A stretch of 57,037 nt of DNA from Oscillospiraceae bacterium. GTDB lineage: Bacteria; Bacillota; Clostridia; Oscillospirales; Oscillospiraceae. Below the pieces are notes generated by a model. It saw only the letters and a list, made by a program, of their open reading frames with translations, did not search any database and was not told the DNA's origin. A program made the translations under genes and the position numbers. Of the stretch, positions 42,365-51,764 are shown one piece after another (the stretch's first letter is position 1; each line of letters begins with the position of its first letter). The stretch is taken from the NCBI GenBank assembly GCA_015068125.1, contig SVLD01000010.1:1-57037 (forward strand), in the 5' to 3' direction.

Positions 42365-44856
42365 TCTTCTGTCTCCAGATTTTCCACCCGCTCCATGGAT
42401 ACCAGCTCGTTACCCTCGTCGATGCGCATAACGATAACACCCTGCACATCGCGCTTGTAAACATTGATGGTATTGACAGGAATCCGGATGATGACACCGC
42501 TGTTCTCGATGAGCATCACATCGTCGCTTTCACCAACCACACGGCAGCCGGCGATGGCACCGGTCTTGGGGGTGATGTTGTAGTTCTTCAGACCCTTGCC
42601 GCCGCGATTCTGAGGGATTTTCTCCCCATCCGGGCCGGTGCGCAGGTATTCCGCCAGCTCCGTACGCTTACCAAAGCCGTTGACGGTGACGGTGAGCAGG
42701 GTCTTGCCCTCTTCCACTTTCTCCGCGCCGATGACATAGTCATCGCCGGTCAGGGTGATACCCTTCACGCCGGCGGCGTCACGGCCCATGGGACGGACGT
42801 CGTTTTCGTTGAAGCAGATTGCCATACCGTTGCGGGTAGCCAGAATGATATTGTCGTTGCCGGTGGTGCGGATGACGTTGATCAGATGGTCATTTTCGTC
42901 CAGCGTCAGCGCCCGGATACCGCCCTTGCGGTTGGTCTTCAGCGCAATGAAGGGGATCCGCTTGACGGTGCCGTGCTTGGTGCACATCAGCAGGAACTCG
43001 TTTTCGTCGAATTCTCTGGTGATGACCATGGCGGTAACGCTTTCGCCGGGATCCAAAGGCAGAATATTGACGATGGCAGTACCTCTTGCGGTACGGCCTG
43101 CCTCGGGAATCTGATAGCCCTTGCGATGGTGGACACGACCCTTGTCGGTAAAGAAGAGCATATGGTCATGGGTGGAAGCGATGTTCAGACTCTTGACATA
43201 GTCTTCTTCCTTCAAATTCTGCGCGTTGACACCTCTGCCGCCACGCCCCTGGGTCCGATAGATATCCACGGGCATCCGCTTGACGTAGCCTTCCTTGGAC
43301 AATGTAAAGGCGCAGGTTTCCTCTTCGATGAGGTCTTCGATATCGATCTCATCCTCGATGTCCTGAATTTCGGTCTTACGGCCGTCGCCAAACTTGTCAC
43401 GGATCTCGATGAGCTCATCTCTAAGCACGACACGGAGCTTGGCAGGATCCGCCAGCAGCTCCAGATAGTAAGCGATTTTTTCCTGCAGCTCGTTAAATTC
43501 ATTCTGCAGCTTTTCTCTATCCAGACCCTGCAGAGCCTTCAGACGCATATCCAGAATCGCCTGTGCCTGCACATCATCCAAACCGAACCGCTCCATGAGT
43601 CGCTGCTTGGCATCGTCATAAGCGGTGCGGATAATGCGGATAACTTCGTCGATATTATCCTGAGCAATGAGCAGACCCTCCAACAGATGGGCGCGCTCAC
43701 GGGCCTTACGCAGATCGTACTCCGTTCTGCGGGTCAGCACTTCCTCCTGATGGCGCAGATACTCGTCGATGATCTGCCGCAGGGACAGGATCTTCGGCTG
43801 CTTCTGATCATCCACCAGTGCCAGCATGATGATACCAAAACTAGACTGGAGGGCCGTCTGCTTAAACAGGGTGTTCAGCACCACCTGGGGATTGGCATCC
43901 TTCTTCAGCTCAATGACGATACGCATACCGTTACGGTCGGTTTCGTCACGAAGGTCGGAAATACCCTCCAGACGCTTATCCTTCACCTGCTCGGCAATAT
44001 TTTTGATCATCTGCCGCTTGTTGACCTGATACGGAAGCTCCGTAACAATGATCCGGGTGCGATCCTTGGCAAATTCCTCAAAATTGGTTCTTGCACGGAC
44101 CACCACCTTGCCGCGGCCGGTGGCATAAGCGGCACGAATGCCGGATCTGCCCATAATAATACCGCCGGTGGGGAAATCCGGGCCGGTAACGTGCTCCATC
44201 AGATCCACCATGGTGCATTCGGGATCGTCCAGAACCGCCACGCAGGCGTTGATGACTTCTGTCAGATTGTGAGGCGGAATATTGGTGGCCATGCCGACAG
44301 CGATACCACTGGAGCCGTTGACCAGCAGATTGGGGAACCGGCTGGGCAGAACTCTGGGTTCTTTCCGGCTTTCGTCGAAGTTGGGATCCCAGTTAACGGT
44401 GTCCTTGTCGATGTCCCGCAGCATTTCGTTGGACATTTTACTGAGGCGCGCCTCGGTATAACGGTAAGCTGCCGGGGGGTCGCCGTCCACAGAACCGAAG
44501 TTGCCGTGGCCATCCACCAGCATATAGCGCATGGAGAAATTCTGTGCCAGACGCACCATAGCGTCGTAAACGGACGCGTCGCCATGGGGATGATACTTAC
44601 CCAGTACGTCACCGACGCAGGTGGCAGACTTTTTGAAGGGCTTGTCGGAAGTCAGACCGCTTTCGTACATAGTGTACAGGATCCGGCGGTGGACAGGCTT
44701 CAAGCCGTCACGCACGTCCGGCAGGGCGCGGCCAACGATGACGGACATGGCATATTCAATATAGGATTTTTCCATTTCGTCAACCAGGTAACTTTCGGTG
44801 ATTACCTGATCCGGAAACTGAATATCCTCCGGTTTGTAGCTACGATTGTGTGCCAT
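42361..44856 (-). CDS. gyrA: DNA gyrase subunit A
   Basis: Predicted 831 residues. The start at 44856 ([11 protein letters not shown]) follows AGGAGG. The catalytic Tyr is in [10 protein letters not shown] (near residue 130). The C-terminal pinwheel contains the GyrA box TQGRGGRGV, which separates it from ParC. It cuts and reseals DNA and, with GyrB, adds negative supercoils. The quinolone-pocket segment reads [10 protein letters not shown], with Ala where E. coli has Ser83 (E. coli: HPHGDSAVYD), as in mycobacteria. Unlike in B. subtilis, a DUF559 gene is wedged between gyrB and gyrA. Confidence 0.97.
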   Translation of the reverse strand: MAHNRSYKPEDIQFPDQVITESYLVDEMEKSYIEYAMSVIVGRALPDVRDGLKPVHRRILYTMYESGLTSDKPFKKSATCVGDVLGKYHPHGDASVYDAMVRLAQNFSMRYMLVDGHGNFGSVDGDPPAAYRYTEARLSKMSNEMLRDIDKDTVNWDPNFDESRKEPRVLPSRFPNLLVNGSSGIAVGMATNIPPHNLTEVINACVAVLDDPECTMVDLMEHVTGPDFPTGGIIMGRSGIRAAYATGRGKVVVRARTNFEEFAKDRTRIIVTELPYQVNKRQMIKNIAEQVKDKRLEGISDLRDETDRNGMRIVIELKKDANPQVVLNTLFKQTALQSSFGIIMLALVDDQKQPKILSLRQIIDEYLRHQEEVLTRRTEYDLRKARERAHLLEGLLIAQDNIDEVIRIIRTAYDDAKQRLMERFGLDDVQAQAILDMRLKALQGLDREKLQNEFNELQEKIAYYLELLADPAKLRVVLRDELIEIRDKFGDGRKTEIQDIEDEIDIEDLIEEETCAFTLSKEGYVKRMPVDIYRTQGRGGRGVNAQNLKEEDYVKSLNIASTHDHMLFFTDKGRVHHRKGYQIPEAGRTARGTAIVNILPLDPGESVTAMVITREFDENEFLLMCTKHGTVKRIPFIALKTNRKGGIRALTLDENDHLINVIRTTGNDNIILATRNGMAICFNENDVRPMGRDAAGVKGITLTGDDYVIGAEKVEEGKTLLTVTVNGFGKRTELAEYLRTGPDGEKIPQNRGGKGLKNYNITPKTGAIAGCRVVGESDDVMLIENSGVIIRIPVNTINVYKRDVQGVIVMRIDEGNELVSMERVENLETEE

Positions 44857-44884
44857 TAAATAATACCTCCTGGAAGTTATTCCC

Positions 44885-45355
44885 AAGGCCCCCTTGCCTA
44901 AAGGGGGCTGTCGCCGCCGTATGGCGGTGACTGGGGGATACTACCTTGTAATCTGGAATTAACTATTTGATCAATATACTCACATACTCCACGGAAATTT
45001 TGAGTAATTGCATTATTAGGGATTCTGATAACCAGTAAATTACGTTTTTCAATAAAGTCTGTTCTTATTTGATCTTTCCTTTGCATTTCGGTTTCATAAT
45101 GCTGTGATCCATCTAATTCGATAATCAATCTTGCATCATGACAATAAAAATCAACAATATACTGATCTATTACTTTTTGCCGTAAAAATCTAACGGGATA
45201 ACATCTTAAGAAATCATACCAAAGGTGTCTTTCTTCTTTTGTCATGTTTTTTCGGAGCTTTTTTGCATTATCCGTTAATTTTGTATTATGCTTCCGGTCC
45301 ACAAAAATCCCCCCGGCTGCTTCGCAGCCACCCCCCTTTAGGCAAGGGGGGCTTT
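44885..45355 (-). mobile_element. DUF559-carrying element between gyrB and gyrA
   Basis: About 470 bp. The left side carries hairpin 1 (CCCCCTTgcctaAAGGGGG, 44889-44907), hairpin 2 (GTCGCCGCC-gtat-GGCGGTGAC, 44910-44931) and TGGGGGA. The right side carries the same order inverted: GGGGGG, hairpin GGCTGC-ttc-GCAGCC (45315-45329) and CCCCCCTTtaggcAAGGGGGG (45331-45352). The inside is AT-rich and codes for a DUF559 protein. The 24-bp hairpin 1 also occurs in the class E repeat at 36489. It is inserted just after the gyrB stop and just before the gyrA SD. Confidence 0.65.
44898..45302 (-). CDS. DUF559 / Vsr-like endonuclease-fold protein
   Basis: Predicted 134 residues from GTG (45302), whose SD-like GGGGGG is part of the flanking repeat; an ATG at codon 20 (MTKEERHLW) is an alternative. 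The fold is that of very-short-patch-repair-like PD-(D/E)xK nucleases: [33 protein letters not shown] (Asp, then Glu-x-Asp) and [10 protein letters not shown]. The last 13 residues ([13 protein letters not shown]) and the stop codon are encoded by the repeat hairpins. The gene is clearly more AT-rich than its neighbours, which suggests transfer. Function is unknown: it could nick DNA to mobilise the repeat, be a repair enzyme, or be a passenger. Confidence 0.8.
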   Translation of the reverse strand: MDRKHNTKLTDNAKKLRKNMTKEERHLWYDFLRCYPVRFLRQKVIDQYIVDFYCHDARLIIELDGSQHYETEMQRKDQIRTDFIEKRNLLVIRIPNNAITQNFRGVCEYIDQIVNSRLQGSIPQSPPYGGDSPL

Positions 45356-45356
45356 A

Positions 45357-47282
45357 TTAAATATCGATATTCACAGCGTATTTTGCGTTACGCTCGATCC
45401 ATTCCTTACGGGGTTCCACCTGCTCGCCCATGAGTACGGTGAAGATCTCGTCAGCCCGGCGGGCATCATCCAGCGTGATCCGGCGCAGCGTCCGCTTTTC
45501 AGGATCCATGGTGGTCTCCCACAGCTCGTGGGGATCCATCTCACCAAGGCCCTTGAACCGGGAAATATCCACCTTCGCGCCGCCCTCGCCACGCATCTCG
45601 GCGGAAACCTCGTCGCGCTGCTCATCAGAGTAGGCAACACGCTCCTGCTTACCCTTTTTCAGCTTATACAGCGGCGGCACAGCGGAGTAAACGTAGCCGT
45701 TTTCGATGAGCGGGCGCATATAGCGGAAGAAGAAGGTCAAAAGCAGGGTACGGATATGGGCGCCGTCCACGTCCGCATCGGACATGATGATGACCTTGTG
45801 GTAGCGCAGCTTTTCAATATCAAATTCCTCGCCGATGCCGGCGCCCAGCGCCACGATCAGCGGATACAGCTTGTCGTTGCCGTAGATCTTGTCAGCTCTG
45901 GCCTTTTCCACGTTGAGCATCTTACCCCACATGGCCAGGATCGCCTGGAACCGGGAATCTCTGCCCTGGATGGCAGAGCCTGCAGCGGAGTCACCCTCGA
46001 CGATGTAAATTTCGCAGAGGCTGGGGTCCCGCTCGTTGCAGTCCTGCAGCTTGTCCGGCATCTGACCGGATTCCAGACCGGTCTTGCGGCGGATGGATTC
46101 TCTTGCCTTCCGGGCGGCTTCACGGGCCCGGTTTGCCATCATAGCCTTTTCCAAAATCAGCTTGGCAGTGGCAGGATGCTCCTCAAAGTAGGTAGCCAAT
46201 TGGTCATTGACGATCTGATCCACCAAGGTACGGATATAGGCATTACCCAGCTTTGCCTTGGTCTGACCCTCGAACTGAGCATCCGTCAGCTTCACGGAGA
46301 TGATGGCAGTGATACCTTCCCGGCAATCCTCGCCGGAGACCTTGTCATCGCCCTTGATCTGGCCATTCTTAATGCCGTAGTTGTTCAGAACTCTGGTCAG
46401 CGCAGTCTTGAAGCCGGTCTCATGCATACCGCCCTCGGGGGTGTTGACCTCGTTGGCAAAGCTGAGGATAAATTCGTTGTAGCCGTCGTTGTACTGGATG
46501 GCGATCTCGGCAGAGGCATCGCCCTTACTGCCGCTCATGTAGATCACATCGCTGTGGAGCGGGGTCTTGTTCCGGTTGCACCAGGTGGCAAACTCCCGGA
46601 TACCGCCCTCGTAGCACATCTTGTCGGACACTTCCTCCTCGACACGCTTGTCGGCGATGGAAATGTGCAGACCGGCGGTAAGGAAGGCCTTCTCCCGCAT
46701 ACGGGTGTGCAGGATCTCGTAGTCGTATTCCAGAGTGTCGAACATCTCCGGGTCGGGCTGGAAGGTAACCTCCGTGCCGTTCTTGTCGGTTTTGCCGACG
46801 ATAGTCATCTCCTGGGTGATGTTACCCCGGGCGAATTTCATTTCATAGATGTTGCCGTTTTTGTAGACACGAACCTTCAGCCACTCGGACAGGGCATTCA
46901 CAACAGACGCGCCCACGCCGTGCAGACCGCCGGAGACCTTATAGCCGCCACCGCCGAACTTACCGCCGGCGTGGAGCACAGTGAACACGACCTCCAGAGC
47001 GGGCTTGCCGGTCTGGGGCTGGATATCCACGGGGATGCCACGGCCGTCATCAGTGACGGTGATGGAATTACCGGGGTTGATGGTGACACTGATGTGCTTA
47101 CAGTAGCCCGCCAACGCCTCGTCAATGGAGTTGTCCACGATCTCGTAGACCAGGTGGTGCAGACCGCTGCTGGAGGTGGAGCCGATGTACATACCCGGGC
47201 GCTTGCGGACGGCCTCCAGACCTTCCAGAACCTGGATCTGGGATCCACCGTATTCTTGTGTTACTTTCGTTTCTTCAGACAT
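45357..47282 (-). CDS. gyrB: DNA gyrase subunit B
   Basis: Predicted 641 residues, the short Gram-positive form. The GHKL ATPase has EIVDNSIDEALAG, DDGRGIPVD and GGLHGVGASVVNALS. The TOPRIM part has EGDSAAGSA and SDADVDGAHIRTLLLT. It powers supercoiling with GyrA. It follows recF by 33 bases in the dnaA-dnaN-yaaA-recF-gyrB order. The stop codon is directly followed by the DUF559 element. Confidence 0.98.
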   Translation of the reverse strand: MSEETKVTQEYGGSQIQVLEGLEAVRKRPGMYIGSTSSSGLHHLVYEIVDNSIDEALAGYCKHISVTINPGNSITVTDDGRGIPVDIQPQTGKPALEVVFTVLHAGGKFGGGGYKVSGGLHGVGASVVNALSEWLKVRVYKNGNIYEMKFARGNITQEMTIVGKTDKNGTEVTFQPDPEMFDTLEYDYEILHTRMREKAFLTAGLHISIADKRVEEEVSDKMCYEGGIREFATWCNRNKTPLHSDVIYMSGSKGDASAEIAIQYNDGYNEFILSFANEVNTPEGGMHETGFKTALTRVLNNYGIKNGQIKGDDKVSGEDCREGITAIISVKLTDAQFEGQTKAKLGNAYIRTLVDQIVNDQLATYFEEHPATAKLILEKAMMANRAREAARKARESIRRKTGLESGQMPDKLQDCNERDPSLCEIYIVEGDSAAGSAIQGRDSRFQAILAMWGKMLNVEKARADKIYGNDKLYPLIVALGAGIGEEFDIEKLRYHKVIIMSDADVDGAHIRTLLLTFFFRYMRPLIENGYVYSAVPPLYKLKKGKQERVAYSDEQRDEVSAEMRGEGGAKVDISRFKGLGEMDPHELWETTMDPEKRTLRRITLDDARRADEIFTVLMGEQVEPRKEWIERNAKYAVNIDI

Positions 47283-47315
47283 AAATTTTACTCCTGTCCT
47301 AGATAATTGCAGTCA

Positions 47316-48416
47316 TTATTTTACATTTCCCTTTTCGATCTCGATGGTCTTTCCCAGTTTGGTAAACCTTCCGGGCTCGCAGCAGGTGATGAACACCTGT
47401 CCGGACACGATCTTGTTCAGCACAAAATCCTGCCGCCCGGGGTCCAGCTCGGAAAGCACATCATCAAGAAGCAGCACCGGCTCTTCGCCGGATTCCCGGC
47501 GCATCAGCTCCCGCTGGGCCAGCTTTAAGCTGATGGCAGCGGTACGAGTCTGACCCTGCGAGCCATAAGCCTTCAGGTCGATGCCGGAGAGGGAAACAGA
47601 AAAATCATCCTTATGGGGGCCAGTCAGGCACTGGGAAGATTCCAGCTCTGCCCGGTAGTGGTTGTCCAAATGCTCCAAAAGTGCTTGATTCAGCTCGGAA
47701 ATCGGGGCAAAGGGATCTTTCACCGTGGAAACCGTCTTGTATTCCAGCTGAAAATCCTCAGCGCCACCGGAAAACTGACCGTGATATTCACCGGCCGCCT
47801 TGCCAAGGCTCTCATAGAACCGGGCGCGGTAGCTGATCAACAGCGCACCCACCTGGCACAATCTGGCATTGTACTCCGGCAGGATCTCCAACAGAGCGGG
47901 GTTTTCATGGCGATCCTTTAAAATCCGGTTTTTCTGCTCCAGAATCCGGTTGTACTCCGCCAACGCTGCGTCGTAATTCGGCCGCAGCTGACAAAGTGCC
48001 TGGTCACCCAACCGACGCCGGGGGGCAGAGCCGGTTTTTAAGACCATCAGATCCTCGGGGCAGAATAAAACAGTTGAAATAATACCATGTATATCCGCCG
48101 CGGTCTTCTGCTTGGCACCGTTTTTGAAGAGCTGCCGGGGTCTGGCCCCGGGGAACAGCAGCCAGCGCAGCTGTTGCTGCCGCTCCTGGGAATAGACACT
48201 TCCCTGCAATTCCGCAAATTCGCCGCCGAAACGCACCATTTCCGCAGTTTTTTGGGCACGGAAGCTCTTTCCGGAGCCGAGGTAGGCAATGGCTTCCAGA
48301 AGATTGGTCTTTCCCTGGGCATTGTCGCCGACGATCAGATTCACACCGGGATCAAAATCCAGATTTAAGTTTACATAATTCCGGAAATCCCGGAGTTCGA
48401 TCTTACAAAGTCGCAT
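47316..48416 (-). CDS. recF: DNA replication and repair protein RecF
   Basis: Predicted 366 residues. Walker A is GDNAQGKTN, the ABC-type signature is GSQGQTRTAAISLKLAQ and Walker B is PVLLLDDVLSELD. It loads RecA at gaps with RecO and RecR. Its ATG lies inside the end of yaaA (14-base overlap). Confidence 0.96.
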   Translation of the reverse strand: MRLCKIELRDFRNYVNLNLDFDPGVNLIVGDNAQGKTNLLEAIAYLGSGKSFRAQKTAEMVRFGGEFAELQGSVYSQERQQQLRWLLFPGARPRQLFKNGAKQKTAADIHGIISTVLFCPEDLMVLKTGSAPRRRLGDQALCQLRPNYDAALAEYNRILEQKNRILKDRHENPALLEILPEYNARLCQVGALLISYRARFYESLGKAAGEYHGQFSGGAEDFQLEYKTVSTVKDPFAPISELNQALLEHLDNHYRAELESSQCLTGPHKDDFSVSLSGIDLKAYGSQGQTRTAAISLKLAQRELMRRESGEEPVLLLDDVLSELDPGRQDFVLNKIVSGQVFITCCEPGRFTKLGKTIEIEKGNVK

Positions 48417-48654
48417 GGATCGTGATCAAATAGGTCTGGCCTTCGTAGGTAAACTTGTCGCCGGGGTAGAGCTTTTTGCCACGCATGGTGCAAATTTCTC
48501 CGTTGACGGCTACGAAGCCCTCCTGGATCTCCGCCTTGGCAGCGCCGCCGGTGGGCAGGATGTTGGCCAGCTTCATGGCGGATTCCAGCTTGATAAATTC
48601 CGTGCCGATGACCACCGGAATGGAATTATCCTTGCGTTTTACTGTTACTTTCAT
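48403..48654 (-). CDS. yaaA: S4-domain RNA-binding protein YaaA (RlbA)
   Basis: Predicted 83 residues. The S4 RNA-binding core is FIKLESAMKLANILPTGGAAKAEIQEGFVAVNGE (in two parts in the protein), conserved with the small S4 protein always found between dnaN and recF in Firmicutes. A role at the ribosome is suspected. It is translationally coupled to recF. Confidence 0.92.
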   Translation of the reverse strand: MKVTVKRKDNSIPVVIGTEFIKLESAMKLANILPTGGAAKAEIQEGFVAVNGEICTMRGKKLYPGDKFTYEGQTYLITIHATL

Positions 48655-48669
48655 ATGGTTCTCCGTTTA

Positions 48670-49779
48670 TTAACCGTTCTTGATGCGCACGGGCAGCACC
48701 ATGTAGGAATAGTCGTACTTATCCTCTGCCGGGGTCAGCACAATGGGGCTCAAACCATTGGTCAGCTCCAGCACCACTTCCTCAGAAGGAATGACCCGCA
48801 GGGCATCCGCAAGATACCGGACATTGAAGCCGATCTCCAGATCCTTGCCATCGCCGGCGATGGCGCAGCGGTCTTCCGCAGCACCGATGGTGGTGCTGGT
48901 GCGCAGCTGCAGCACCTGATCGCCGAACACGCAGCGCACAGGGCTCTTATACTTCTCAGAAACGATCAGACCCACACGCTCAATAGAGGATGCCAGATCC
49001 GACACATGGGCCACCAGCTTCACAGGGCAGTTGGTGGGAACCACCTTCCGCCAATCCAGGAAGTCACCCTCCAGCAGGCGGCAGATCAGGGTCGCGCCGC
49101 CGACCTGATACAGGATGTGCTTGGATCCCAGAGTGAAAGCGGCCTCTTCATCAGAATCGGTAAGGATCTTCTCAACTTCCTTCAGCGCCTGAGCAGGCAC
49201 AACAAAGCTCATGCTTCTGCCGATGGGGCTTTCCGTGTGCCAGGTGCGCCGTGCCAGACGGAAGCCGTCCACAGCAATGGCGGAAACGGTATCATCCTCC
49301 ACCTCAAACTTCACGCCGGTGTGGATAGGACGACCCTGATTTTCAGAAACGGCGAAGATGGTACCGGAGATCATTTCCTTCAGCGCGGTCTGGGGGATAT
49401 GGACGCAGCGTCCGTTGTCCACCTCAGGCAGCTCCGGATAATCCTCGGCGCTTTCGGCGCTGATGGTAAAGGAAGCGTAACCGCTGCGGATGGAAACCTT
49501 GAAGCTCTCATCCACCACCACGGTGACAGGGCCTTCCGGCAGGCGGCGGATAATGTCGCCAAAGAGTCTTGCGGGCAGGATGCAGGTACCGGTCTCGGTG
49601 ATCTCTGCTTCGATGGAGTAGGAAATGGCGGTTTCCATGTTGTAACCGGTCAGATTCAGTTCATTTTCTGCTTTGCACAGGATGCCTTCCAAAATAGACA
49701 GGCTACTCTTCTGGGCAACGGTCCGGCTGGCGATATTCAGACCCTGAACCAGCATACTTTTTTCACAGGTAAAACGCAT
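48670..49779 (-). CDS. dnaN: DNA polymerase III beta sliding clamp
   Basis: Predicted 369 residues, the usual clamp length, three similar domains each of about 120 residues, ending in YMVLPVRIKNG (typical MP.R clamp terminus). It encircles DNA and holds polymerases. The start at 49779 (MRFTCEKS) is chosen over the upstream ATGs because AAGGAAA is then eight bases away. It lies directly beside the AT-rich edge of oriC. Confidence 0.97.
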   Translation of the reverse strand: MRFTCEKSMLVQGLNIASRTVAQKSSLSILEGILCKAENELNLTGYNMETAISYSIEAEITETGTCILPARLFGDIIRRLPEGPVTVVVDESFKVSIRSGYASFTISAESAEDYPELPEVDNGRCVHIPQTALKEMISGTIFAVSENQGRPIHTGVKFEVEDDTVSAIAVDGFRLARRTWHTESPIGRSMSFVVPAQALKEVEKILTDSDEEAAFTLGSKHILYQVGGATLICRLLEGDFLDWRKVVPTNCPVKLVAHVSDLASSIERVGLIVSEKYKSPVRCVFGDQVLQLRTSTTIGAAEDRCAIAGDGKDLEIGFNVRYLADALRVIPSEEVVLELTNGLSPIVLTPAEDKYDYSYMVLPVRIKNG

Positions 49780-49789
49780 ATACATTTTC

Positions 49790-50021
49790 CTTTCTGTCAA
49801 AATAATATAGATATATATATTTATAGATAATTAAGGCAGTAATCGTATCAGTAGGGGAAAATTGTGTGGATAAGTGGTTTTTCTCTTACAGCCCCAACGA
49901 CTTTTTATCCACAGGCTAAATTGGAAAATTGATAACTTTTCCACAGGCACTTTTGGATAACTTTTTACGCCGTTTATTCCACAGCTTATCATTCCACATT
50001 CCACAATCCCCTGTGGATAAT
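49790..50021. other. oriC: DnaA boxes and AT-rich unwinding region between dnaA and dnaN
   Basis: Three perfect DnaA boxes are visible: TTATCCACA at 49905-49913 (+), TGTGGATAA at 49865-49873 (-) and TGTGGATAA at 50012-50020 (-). One-mismatch boxes are at 49937-49945 (TTTTCCACA) and 49952-49960 (TTTGGATAA). The dnaN side has an AT stretch (49800-49833, ATATATATATTTATAG) fit for unwinding. The 155 bases upstream of dnaA show no perfect box, so the origin seems to be this single cluster. Confidence 0.88.
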
Positions 50022-51335
50022 TTAAAGCAGACTGTTGATGTTTGCCGTAATGTCCCGGATGTTATTCTGCAGGGTCACGTTGCTCTTTTTCAGCTCGCTT
50101 TCCACCTTAGTGATGGCATAGTGAACGGTGGAGTGGTCACGGGCAAATTCCTGGCCGATTTCCGGCAGGCTCAGATTTGTCAGCTTCCGCACCAGATACA
50201 TCGCCACCTGCCGGGGCTCTGCGATACCCTTGCTCTTATTGGAGCCCCGCAGTGCGATCTCGTCCACGGAGTAGAACTTGCAAACCTGACTGATGATCAG
50301 GCTGGGTGTGGGCAGAGCGTTGCCTTCCACCTTGAACATATCGTCAATGGCCCGGGAAATATTGGCGAGATCCAGGGGCATATTGTTCAGCTCCTGGTAA
50401 GCCAGGATCTTCTTCACCGTACCCTCCAGCTGACGGATGTTATTGGTGATATTGATGGCGATGTAGTTGCAAACGTCATCGTCCAGATTCAGATCCAGAC
50501 CCTTGGCCCGCTTGCGGATGATGGCCATACGGGTCTCATAATCCGGGGGCTGGATGTCCACTGTCAGGCCCCACAGAAAACGGCTTCTGAGCCGGTCTTC
50601 CAGGGTCAGCATATCGTCGGGCTTCCGGTCGGAGGTCAGCACGATCTGCTTGTGATCCTCATAGAGCTTATTGAAGGTATGGAAAAATTCCTCCTGGGTG
50701 GCTTCCTTGCCGGCGATGAACTGGATATCGTCCACCAGGAACAGATCCGCTTCCCGGTACTTATTGCGGAACTCGATGTTCTTACCGGTTTGGATGGCGG
50801 TGATCAGCTCGTTGGTGAACTGGTCGCCTTTGATGTATACCACGTTGGCATCCGGCTTGCGCTGGCGCAGACCGTTGGCGATGGCGTACAGCAGGTGGGT
50901 CTTACCCACACCGGGAGGGCCGTAGATAAACAGGGGGTTATAGACCTCGCCGGGGTGGTTGGTGACTGCCACTGCGGCGCCGTGGGCGATCCGGTTGGAG
51001 CTGCCCACGATAAAATTGTCAAAGGAAAACTGGGGGTTAAAGTCGATGGAAGTGGGGACTTTATCCTTGTTCTGATAGTCCTCCAGCTCCTTCTCACCCA
51101 AAACCTCCACCTTTGCGTCGGAATTGAACAGCTCCTTCAGAGCGTCCTCCACGTAGGCGGCGTAACGGCGCTGGATCATGCTCACATGGAACTCATTTGG
51201 GGTGAATAAAACCAGCTTTTCCTCGGTCATTTCGATGACCTCGGTATCTTCAAAACAGGACGAAACCACGGTAGAGGTCAGATGCTCCTCAAGGTAGTTG
51301 ATGACCTTCGCCCATGCATAGGAAGCAGCGGACAT
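50022..51335 (-). CDS. dnaA: Chromosomal replication initiator DnaA
   Basis: Predicted 437 residues. Domain I is at the N-terminus, with a short domain II. The AAA+ core (about 105-320) carries Walker A GPPGVGKTH, Walker B LFLVDDIQF and the arginine-finger region LTLEDRLRSRF. The C-terminal HTH has GSNKSKGIAEPRQVAMYLVR (signature in two parts) and RDHSTVHYAITK. It melts the adjacent oriC. The boxes downstream of the gene and upstream of dnaN fit autoregulation of the dnaA-dnaN unit. Confidence 0.98.
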   Translation of the reverse strand: MSAASYAWAKVINYLEEHLTSTVVSSCFEDTEVIEMTEEKLVLFTPNEFHVSMIQRRYAAYVEDALKELFNSDAKVEVLGEKELEDYQNKDKVPTSIDFNPQFSFDNFIVGSSNRIAHGAAVAVTNHPGEVYNPLFIYGPPGVGKTHLLYAIANGLRQRKPDANVVYIKGDQFTNELITAIQTGKNIEFRNKYREADLFLVDDIQFIAGKEATQEEFFHTFNKLYEDHKQIVLTSDRKPDDMLTLEDRLRSRFLWGLTVDIQPPDYETRMAIIRKRAKGLDLNLDDDVCNYIAINITNNIRQLEGTVKKILAYQELNNMPLDLANISRAIDDMFKVEGNALPTPSLIISQVCKFYSVDEIALRGSNKSKGIAEPRQVAMYLVRKLTNLSLPEIGQEFARDHSTVHYAITKVESELKKSNVTLQNNIRDITANINSLL

Positions 51336-51413
51336 AATAGGCTCCTTTCGTTACTGATTTTTCCGGTATTGCAGACAAAAACCGGCAAAAATGCGCATAT
51401 TTTCTCACCCTAA

Positions 51414-51442
51414 ATTTTATCACATTTCTATGTAAAAAACAA
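51414..51442 (-). promoter_or_regulatory. Candidate promoter of dnaA
   Basis: Minus strand -35 TTGTTT (51437-51442), 17-base spacer, -10 TAAAAT (51414-51419), in an AT-rich leader. Confidence 0.5.
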
Positions 51443-51492
51443 GGTTTTTTTGCCGATATACAATATAAAATAAGAATAAAAAAACAGGCGGA

Positions 51493-51715
51493 AAATTGGG
51501 ATTTATCGGGCTGTTGCGAAGGGATTTGTTGCATCATAGATGCAACAGCGCCTGTAAGGCGCAAAAGCTTCTCCCTGGGGAGAAGCTGGCAAAAATCGGC
51601 TCTTCGCAACCGATTTTTGACTGATGAGGGGGCGGCGGAGATACCCCTCATCCGGCGCTGCGCGCCACCTTCCCCCCAGGGGGAAGGTTATGAACTGCCC
51701 GCTAAACTGAAATTT
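51493..51715 (+). repeat. Interspersed repeat, class A, copy 3
   Basis: About 223 bp, same orientation as 10705. Ends are AAATTGGGATTTATCGGGCT and CTGCCCGCTAAACTGAAATT. The nearly unchanged copy lies in the 429-bp gap between rsmG and dnaA. Confidence 0.9.
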
Positions 51716-51729
51716 AATTCCCGTACTAT

Positions 51730-51763
51730 AAAAAAAGACCGCACCCAAATGGGTGCAGTCTTG
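51730..51763 (-). terminator. Terminator of DUF3810-rsmG
   Basis: Minus strand AAGACTGCACCC-attt-GGGTGCGGTCTT followed by a run of Ts, one base after the rsmG stop. Confidence 0.85.
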
Positions 51764-51764
51764 C

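Noticed and set aside
42181..51209. Long antisense frames over gyrA, gyrB, dnaN and dnaA (and over lepA, hemW, nfnAB, serS)
   Set aside because: Each lies opposite a clearly conserved gene and has no SD or recognisable motif; they arise from third-position GC bias.
51336..51490. DnaA boxes upstream of dnaA
   Set aside because: The closest match, TTATCACAT, lacks one C; no perfect or one-mismatch box was found there.
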